Of a DNA stretch of 40,494 bases, positions 35,467 through 40,494 are shown in pieces (position 1 is the first letter of the stretch; the number at the start of each line of letters is the position of its first letter). The position numbers were made by a program, and so were the translations under genes. The notes beneath the pieces were generated by a model that worked only from the letters and a program-made list of their open reading frames with translations, ran no database searches and was not told where the DNA came from. The DNA comes from Lachnospiraceae bacterium. Its GTDB lineage: Bacteria > Bacillota > Clostridia > Lachnospirales > Lachnospiraceae. The DNA lies in contig JAIKXA010000046.1 in assembly GCA_024684355.1 (NCBI GenBank), positions 1 to 40,494 of the forward strand. Direction: 5' to 3'.

Positions 35467-35497
35467 TATCTTCCTCCGATTTTAAAATATATAAACC

Positions 35498-36577
35498 CTA
35501 AAGTATCTCTTCTATCTTTATCTTCCTGAGTCTGGTAAGATCGACAAAATCATTCTTAACCTGGATAACGGGCTTAGAAAGCTCGTTGCGGTTGATCATG
35601 ACTATCCTGCCTATGGTATCATTTGAAAGTCTTACCGTATGATTGATATATACCTCCGTTATCTGTTCGAGAAGAGGTATCAGGAAATTGGCACTGTATT
35701 TGTCATTGCCGTCTTCAAGTATCTTAACCACATCAAACGGACAGATCCTCGGTCTGTATACCCTATCCGATGTCATGGCATCATATACATCCGCAATGGC
35801 TACGATCATCGCAAACGGCTCTATCTCTTCTCCGGACTTGCTGTAAGGATATCCGGTCCTGTCCGCACGTTCATGATGCTGAAGGGCGATCATCTTGATC
35901 CGGTCATCAACTCTTTTGTCCTTCAATATATCATATCCCTTAACGGTATGTGTTTTTACGATCTCATATTCTTCGGCGGTAAGCGCATCGGGTTTTAAAA
36001 GTATCTCCCTGGGGATACAGATCTTTCCGATATCGTGCAAAAGACCGCCCAGCGTTATTATCTGTGTATCCTCGGGGCTCATCTCAAGCCACTTGGCAAA
36101 GCAGTTGCAGATAAGGGAGACATTTACGCTGTGCACATAAGTCATTTCATCATAGTCCCTGATGCAGTGAAGCATGTTGAATATACGCGAGTTATTGCCC
36201 GCATGATCTATGATGTCTTCTATCTCTCCCAACAGCTCTTCACCGTCGATCTCACGGTTTTCCGCAATGACACCGTTGACCGAGTCCTTAAAACTGGCAA
36301 CCGTCTTATCGTACTTTAATGAGAATTCCCTGAACTCCACACTGGTTTTAAGCTGTTCGGTAAGTGTTTTTTCTCCCTGCTGCTCCTGTTTATACACAGT
36401 GATGGTCTCGACGGAATAAAACATTATCTTAGATATCTTCTGTGCATCTAAAATAGACCCCCGTCCCAAGACCATCTGGTCATTACGCGAGTAAATGTCC
36501 CTGGCCAGCTCCATCCCCGGAACTGCGCGACTTATAGGTATACGTTCTATCGGCTTATTTACGAAAGTAGGTTCCAT
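35498..36577 (-). CDS. HD-GYP domain protein with variant GYP motif
   Basis: A 359-residue cytosolic protein. Residues ~12-65 resemble the DUF3391-like N-terminal domain (ISRAVPGMELARDIYSRNDQMVLGRG). The HD-GYP domain at ~140-320 has HD at 181-182 (GGLLHDIGKICIP) and HHERADRTGYP at 234-244; the Gly after Asp in the canonical HHExxDGxGYP is R240. All metal-binding residues remain, so activity is plausible but altered specificity is possible. The C-terminal ~45 residues form a small beta domain. AGGAG is before the ATG; it opens the operon leading to glgB and glnN. Confidence 0.88.
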   Translation of the reverse strand: MEPTFVNKPIERIPISRAVPGMELARDIYSRNDQMVLGRGSILDAQKISKIMFYSVETITVYKQEQQGEKTLTEQLKTSVEFREFSLKYDKTVASFKDSVNGVIAENREIDGEELLGEIEDIIDHAGNNSRIFNMLHCIRDYDEMTYVHSVNVSLICNCFAKWLEMSPEDTQIITLGGLLHDIGKICIPREILLKPDALTAEEYEIVKTHTVKGYDILKDKRVDDRIKMIALQHHERADRTGYPYSKSGEEIEPFAMIVAIADVYDAMTSDRVYRPRICPFDVVKILEDGNDKYSANFLIPLLEQITEVYINHTVRLSNDTIGRIVMINRNELSKPVIQVKNDFVDLTRLRKIKIEEIL

Positions 36578-36627
36578 AAAAACTCCTCCGTATCACAAAA
36601 AGACACAATAAACATCATACACCTTAT

Positions 36628-36656
36628 AGAATACCACATTTCTTCGCAAATGTCCA
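36628..36656 (-). promoter_or_regulatory. Promoter of HD-GYP/glgB/glnN operon
   Basis: Minus strand TGGACA (36656-36651), 17-bp spacer, TATTCT (36633-36628) with an extended -10 TGG just before it, about 50 bp before the HD-GYP start and directly after the small membrane gene. Confidence 0.55.
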
Positions 36657-36660
36657 TATA

Positions 36661-36831
36661 TCAGAATTCAAAAACATTAAAACAGAGCGCTGCGGGAATA
36701 CCTACCGCAACAGCTGCCAGCCCGTAAAAACCGCCCAGCAGCATGCCTATGCTCCAAAATACAAGAAATGCGGATATAAGAAACCTTCTGAATCCCTTTA
36801 AAACCTTCTTTAACGATAATGCTTTTTTCAT
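36661..36831 (-). CDS. Small membrane protein, 56 residues
   Basis: A short frame with a strong GGAGG ribosome binding site eight bases before its ATG. The translation has a basic N terminus (MKKALSLKKVLKGFRRF) and a long hydrophobic stretch FLISAFLVFWSIGMLLGGFYGLAAVAVGIPAALC (read in parts), which could form two helices with Gly-rich packing motifs, ending NVFEF. It lies 63 bp after topB on the same strand, so it may be its operon partner. I do not recognise a family. A 70-codon frame over the same bases in another register lacks a ribosome binding site and is rejected. Confidence 0.65.
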   Translation of the reverse strand: MKKALSLKKVLKGFRRFLISAFLVFWSIGMLLGGFYGLAAVAVGIPAALCFNVFEF

Positions 36832-36894
36832 AGTGTACCTCCATTAGCAAAGTTTTCTTAACTCCTTTACCGTAAAGATACACTATCAACTGTC

Positions 36895-39102
36895 CTATTT
36901 TTTGGACTTACCGTAAAAAGATGCGGCATATCTGAAATTATTTTCCAGAGCACGTCCGTGTGCCGACTTTTTAACGCCGTCCGTCATCCTGGTGATATAC
37001 GAAGAAAGCTTATGCATATACTCTTCTTCCTTTATCTCACCCTCTGCCACGCCCGTAAGTCCTTTTTCCCAGCTCGCGGTAAGCTCAGGATTGAGCAGGC
37101 TCTTTATCGTGGCATTTACTACCTCATACACTACCTCTCCTTTGAGGTTCGGTGTGATTATCTGGGTTTTCTTATTTAAAGACAGGTACGAGATACGCAC
37201 CAGTTTGTTAAGTATCTCCGCACGTGTTGCACTGGTACCGATGCCGCTTCCTTTGATCTGGGCACGCAGATCCTCATCCTCTATAAGCTGGCCTGCATTT
37301 TCCATAGCAAGTATGATGGAACCCGAGTTGTATCTCTTGGGCGGTGCAGTCTCGCCCATCTTGATACTGAAGGTCTTTATGTCGAGCATGGTACCTTTTT
37401 TAAGCTTTCCTACCGCCTCCAGGATATCTGTTCCGTACTCTTCGCTCTCAGCTTCGGCATCTGCTTCGCCCTCAGCTTTTTCCGGAGAGTTTTCGTCGGT
37501 CTGTTTTTCTTCTTTACCGCCTGCAGGCTTAGCTACTTTATACCATCCTTCAGACTCCAAAGCCTTAAAGTTCGCAACAAACTTCTCGCCGTCCTTCTCG
37601 ACGGTAAGGCTGATCTTTCTGAATACCGCAGCAGGATAGAAAATACTTAAAAACCTACGGCATATCAGTTCATATACTTTGGCATTCAGGGGCTTTAACG
37701 AAGCCAGTGCCAAAAAACCCTGTCCTGTAGGTATGATGGCATAGTGATCCGTTATCTGTTTGTCGTTGACATATTTTGTCTTGGCCAGGCCAACAAACTT
37801 CTTTTCGTTTAAGATATATTCGGCAAATTCTTTTACCGGAGCAAAGTTCTTAAGTCCCGATATATTCTTGTCGATTTCTTTTGCTACAGCTGTAGAAAGC
37901 ACTCTCGCATCGGTTCTCGGATAGGTTACAAGCTTCTTCTCATACAGCTCCTGGGTTATATTAAGCGTCTCATTGGGGCTGATCTTAAACAGCTTAGAGC
38001 ACTCGTTCTGAAGCTCTGCCAAGTTAAAAAGAAGCGGCGGGTTCTTTGATTCCTTTTTCTTTTCAACCGAAAATACAGCAGCCTGAAGCCCTTCCTGACA
38101 ATCGGTGACGTAACCTGTTACCGGAACATTCTGGGCTGTCTGCTCCGCCTCGCCTTTGGCATCATCATGTGCTATTACCACACTCTGGCTGCCCTTTCCG
38201 AATATAGTTGAATATATCACGTCTTCCGGCTTTTCCTTCTTCATGCTGCCGATAAGCTCTTTGGCTGTGTCAAGCTCCTTAAAGCCGTTCTCTTTATACA
38301 TTGCGGGAGTGTTATAGTACTTCGACCCTTCCACTGCCCTGAACTCACAGGAAAGAGGTGCGGCTCCGGCACCGGGCAGCTTGCAGTCAGCCGTAACCCT
38401 GTAAAATGATGTTTTCTTAAAATCTCTTATCTCTCTTTCACGTCTGACCACCATACCGAGTACGCAGGTCATTACCCTGCCTACGGAGATAGCGCTGCCC
38501 TGCTCTTCATGCAGAAACTTTCTTACATCGTAACCGTACTTAAGCGTAAGCACACGTGAAAAATTAATACCCATGAGGTAATCTTCCTTAGCTCGCAAAT
38601 AAGCTGCATCAGAAAGGTTATCATATGCAGAAAGAGGTTTTGCCTCGCGTATGCCGCGCATTACCTCTTCTTCCGTCTGTGAATCTATCCAGACACGTCT
38701 TCTTTCTTTATCGGCAGGTACACCTGCCATGCTGTCGACGAGCCTGTATATATATTCTCCCTCACGTCCCGAGTCGGTACAAACATATATCTTCGATACA
38801 TCAGCCCTGTTCAGAAGCCCTTTAACAATGTTAAACTGCTTTTTAACGCTGTCTATGACCTCATATTTAAATGTTTCCGGAATAAAAGGGATCGTTTCTA
38901 GACTCCATTTTTTAAGAGCAGCATCATAGCTTTCGGGATAACTCATGGTAACAAGATGCCCTACACACCATGTGACAACGCATTCTTCAGATTCTATGTA
39001 TCCGTCGGATTTTTTAAAGCTCTGTTTGGAATTATGCGATATGGCATCGGCAAACTGCTGTGCCACGCTCGGTTTTTCCGCTATAAACAAAGATTTTCCC
39101 AT
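36895..39102 (-). CDS. topB: DNA topoisomerase III (type IA)
   Basis: A type IA topoisomerase that unlinks single-stranded DNA and decatenates. The Toprim domain starts at LFIAEKPSVAQQFADA (E9) with CTDSGREGE (D110, E114) and the catalytic tyrosine is Y394 in LVTYPRTDARVLS. Length is 735 residues, with no C-terminal zinc fingers, typical of TopB. An acidic low-complexity insertion lies at ~528-558 (KEEKQTDENSPEKAEGEAD...). Plasmid and conjugative elements carry TopB, but the rest of the neighbourhood is chromosomal housekeeping. It follows the endonuclease/exonuclease/phosphatase gene by 33 bp and is probably in that operon. Confidence 0.93.
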   Translation of the reverse strand: MGKSLFIAEKPSVAQQFADAISHNSKQSFKKSDGYIESEECVVTWCVGHLVTMSYPESYDAALKKWSLETIPFIPETFKYEVIDSVKKQFNIVKGLLNRADVSKIYVCTDSGREGEYIYRLVDSMAGVPADKERRRVWIDSQTEEEVMRGIREAKPLSAYDNLSDAAYLRAKEDYLMGINFSRVLTLKYGYDVRKFLHEEQGSAISVGRVMTCVLGMVVRREREIRDFKKTSFYRVTADCKLPGAGAAPLSCEFRAVEGSKYYNTPAMYKENGFKELDTAKELIGSMKKEKPEDVIYSTIFGKGSQSVVIAHDDAKGEAEQTAQNVPVTGYVTDCQEGLQAAVFSVEKKKESKNPPLLFNLAELQNECSKLFKISPNETLNITQELYEKKLVTYPRTDARVLSTAVAKEIDKNISGLKNFAPVKEFAEYILNEKKFVGLAKTKYVNDKQITDHYAIIPTGQGFLALASLKPLNAKVYELICRRFLSIFYPAAVFRKISLTVEKDGEKFVANFKALESEGWYKVAKPAGGKEEKQTDENSPEKAEGEADAEAESEEYGTDILEAVGKLKKGTMLDIKTFSIKMGETAPPKRYNSGSIILAMENAGQLIEDEDLRAQIKGSGIGTSATRAEILNKLVRISYLSLNKKTQIITPNLKGEVVYEVVNATIKSLLNPELTASWEKGLTGVAEGEIKEEEYMHKLSSYITRMTDGVKKSAHGRALENNFRYAASFYGKSKK

Positions 39103-39135
39103 ACTTTGGTATTCCTTTTATCTGACTTTCTTACA

Positions 39136-40224
39136 TCACTGTTCTTCAACGTCATCCGCAAAAGATACTCTCATATATACCGGATTGTGATCGGTATTTT
39201 TGAAGTTACAATTGATCGTAGCTACAAATTCGCAATCAAGATTAGGCGACAGGATGAAACCGTCCAGACAGAAGACCTGATGGTCCGTAAGTCCGGTAAA
39301 CGGCTTATCTATCGATCTGCATGTAGGGGCACTAAGATCGTAGCACAGCTTCCAGTCCTCAGGCAGCATTGTCATGTCGATCGTACCGGGACGCCATATA
39401 TCTCCTTCCAATCTGGGAAATACATCTTCCGCATAGGGGAAACTCTGGTTGAAATCGCCTCCTGCTACCACATAATTGCCTTTAGCATATTCTTCCTGGA
39501 CAAATTCAGCAACAACCTTTGTCTGCTCTGTCTTGGTCTTATCGTCATCATAGGCCTCAAGATGGAAATTAACCAGTACCAGCTGCTTATCCGTACCTTC
39601 CAACGGTATCCTGTTCACCAGCATACAACGTTTAAGCATGAACATTGACTTCGGCCAGCTCTGGAAATTCGGCAGGCTTATCCTCTCTGCCGAAGCCATT
39701 TTGTGCGTAGAAAGTGTCATTATGCCGCTGTCCACGCTTCCTATCATGTGTGCTATAGGGTACGGTACCCACTTACATACATAGTTCTGTGCATAAGCTC
39801 TTGACGAATAATCTTTCTGAAGATATGCGGTTTCATCGATATGATAGGATCTGGATGAATCCTTATCAATTTCCTGAAGGAAATAAAAATCAGGATTTAC
39901 AAGATCAAGCATCTTCTCTATACCGTCAAGATTTTCCTGAACACGTTCCTTAGACTCAGGATTTACGCCTTTTCCTCCGTCCATGAAGAAATCCATCTCT
40001 TCACCGAGTCCCGCATATCCCATGTTCAGTGTCATAATATCAAAGCTTCTTTTTTCCATGATATCCAGGGAACTGTCAAACTGAACTTCTTTTCTGTCAG
40101 CAGGTCTGTATTCGGTAATTGCCGCAAAAATAAAAAACAGTATTACGAATACAAGTACAGCTGCCACTGCTATCCCAAGGATTTTTTTAACTTTATTTAC
40201 TATTTTTTTAGTTTTCTTTTTCAC
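39136..40224 (-). CDS. Membrane-anchored endonuclease/exonuclease/phosphatase family protein
   Basis: A 362-residue protein with a basic N terminus (MKKKTKKIVNKVKKI) and one transmembrane helix at ~16-36, then an extracellular EEP domain. Catalytic landmarks: N67 (TLNMGY), E118 (FLQEIDKD), GGDFNQSFP and TDHNPVYMRV. The family cleaves phosphodiester or phosphomonoester bonds in DNA, RNA, inositol phosphates or sphingomyelin; exported anchoring suggests nutrient phosphate or nucleic-acid scavenging, but substrate is open. The start is GTG at 40224 with CGGAGG nine bases before it. Promoter at 40263-40291. Confidence 0.85.
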   Translation of the reverse strand: MKKKTKKIVNKVKKILGIAVAAVLVFVILFFIFAAITEYRPADRKEVQFDSSLDIMEKRSFDIMTLNMGYAGLGEEMDFFMDGGKGVNPESKERVQENLDGIEKMLDLVNPDFYFLQEIDKDSSRSYHIDETAYLQKDYSSRAYAQNYVCKWVPYPIAHMIGSVDSGIMTLSTHKMASAERISLPNFQSWPKSMFMLKRCMLVNRIPLEGTDKQLVLVNFHLEAYDDDKTKTEQTKVVAEFVQEEYAKGNYVVAGGDFNQSFPYAEDVFPRLEGDIWRPGTIDMTMLPEDWKLCYDLSAPTCRSIDKPFTGLTDHQVFCLDGFILSPNLDCEFVATINCNFKNTDHNPVYMRVSFADDVEEQ

Positions 40225-40247
40225 TTTTATAGTCCTCCGAAAAAAAT

Positions 40248-40280
40248 CAAAGCCTAAGGACTATTATATCCCAGGCTTTG
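40248..40280 (-). terminator. Terminator of argG
   Basis: CAAAGCCT and AGGCTTTG form a perfect 8-bp stem, with a partial inner GGGA/TCCT pairing; read on the minus strand it is followed by A then T7. It begins 38 bases after the argG stop. Confidence 0.8.
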
Positions 40281-40291
40281 AATTTTGTAAA
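40263..40291 (-). promoter_or_regulatory. Promoter of EEP-topB unit, embedded in argG terminator
   Basis: Minus strand TTTACA (40291-40286), 17-bp spacer, TATAAT (40268-40263). The -10 box lies in the terminator loop, about 39 bp before the GTG start. Confidence 0.6.
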
Positions 40292-40317
40292 GAAAACAAT
40301 CAATTAAAACTATTTAA

Positions 40318-40494
40318 TTATTTTTTATTTTTTTCAACTTCAGCCATCTTCATAGCTCTTACCTTAAGTGAAAGTCCGAACAGGTTGATGAAGCCTTCTG
40401 CATCATGATGATCGTAAAGCTCACCTGTTGTAAAGGATGCAAGAGACTCACTGTAAAGTGAATAAGGAGATGTGGTACCCTGCTTGATGATATT
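40318..40494 (-). CDS. argG: Argininosuccinate synthase, C-terminal part (runs off the window)
   Basis: A 58-residue C-terminal fragment whose start lies beyond the right edge. The sequence SPYSLYSESLASFTTGELYDHHDAEGFINLFGLSLKVRA (read in parts) is the conserved ArgG ending (SPYSLY.E..A.F...YDH.DAEGFI...GL). ArgG condenses citrulline and aspartate in arginine biosynthesis. The end adds a Lys-rich KMAEVEKNKK tail. A terminator follows 38 bases downstream. Confidence 0.9.
   Translation of the reverse strand, partial: NIIKQGTTSPYSLYSESLASFTTGELYDHHDAEGFINLFGLSLKVRAMKMAEVEKNKK

Noticed and set aside
36677-36889. 70-codon minus-strand frame after topB
   Set aside because: Out of register with the frame that has GGAGG and a sensible membrane peptide; its C-terminal half is Arg/Cys-rich and looks like a shadow.

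Overview
The window looks like a chromosomal segment of a low-to-mid G+C anaerobic Firmicute, most likely a Lachnospiraceae member (Butyrivibrio/Roseburia-like). This rests on protein style, not on a database search: type III glutamine synthetase, a YkpA-like ABC-F protein, DUF624/YesL, an Mrp/Mbh-type ion-pump cluster, two HD-GYP proteins, strong AGGAGG ribosome binding sites and a perfect CIRCE operator. I see no prophage, insertion sequence with a transposase, CRISPR array or rRNA. Almost all genes are on the minus strand; the plus-strand exceptions are a CheX-like gene, an M24 aminopeptidase P gene and one tRNA-Thr(CGT). Layout, left to right. 0.15-3.4 kb: a secreted fibronectin-III protein, a DUF1294 membrane protein, a truncated Dabb-domain remnant of 33 codons, and an alpha-phosphoglucomutase. 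3.6-4.1 kb: a divergent CheX-like gene. 4.1-13.4 kb: one long minus-strand operon that opens with an HD-GYP gene and continues with MbhD-like, MbhE/MnhB fusion, MnhC/NuoK-like and four tandem NuoL/M/N (MrpA/MrpD)-like antiporter subunits; the usual MrpE, F and G genes are absent. 13.6-15.4 kb: M24 aminopeptidase P on the plus strand. 15.43-15.87 kb: a non-coding, highly structured interval bounded by a 69-bp inverted duplication of the tsf 3' end and terminator. 15.9-18.9 kb: tsf, rpsB (with a structured leader) and asnA. 19.0-22.1 kb: a CYTH protein, a zinc-ribbon membrane protein, tRNA-Thr and a degenerate PAS/HisKA-like/REC protein. 22.2-28.8 kb: htpG (CIRCE upstream), a TraX-like membrane protein, a GlgX/isoamylase homologue in which all three catalytic acids are replaced, and an ABC-F ATPase with one degenerate composite ATP site. 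28.9-36.6 kb: an apparent operon HD-GYP > AI-2E-type permease > DUF624 > glgB > glnN. 36.7-40.5 kb: a 56-residue membrane protein, topB, a membrane-anchored endonuclease/exonuclease/phosphatase protein and the 3' end of argG. How it fits together: the phosphoglucomutase, GlgB and the GlgX-like protein point to glycogen storage; GlnN, AsnA and ArgG to nitrogen assimilation. The two HD-GYP proteins each sit first in a long operon, one with an ion-translocating complex and one with glycogen branching and glutamine synthesis, which suggests, without proving it, co-expression of cyclic-dinucleotide turnover with energy and carbon/nitrogen functions. The most unusual items are the GlgX-like pseudoenzyme, the reduced four-antiporter Mrp-like operon, and the inverted-repeat-bounded structured element between pepP and tsf. 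Promoter and terminator calls were made by eye and are predictions.
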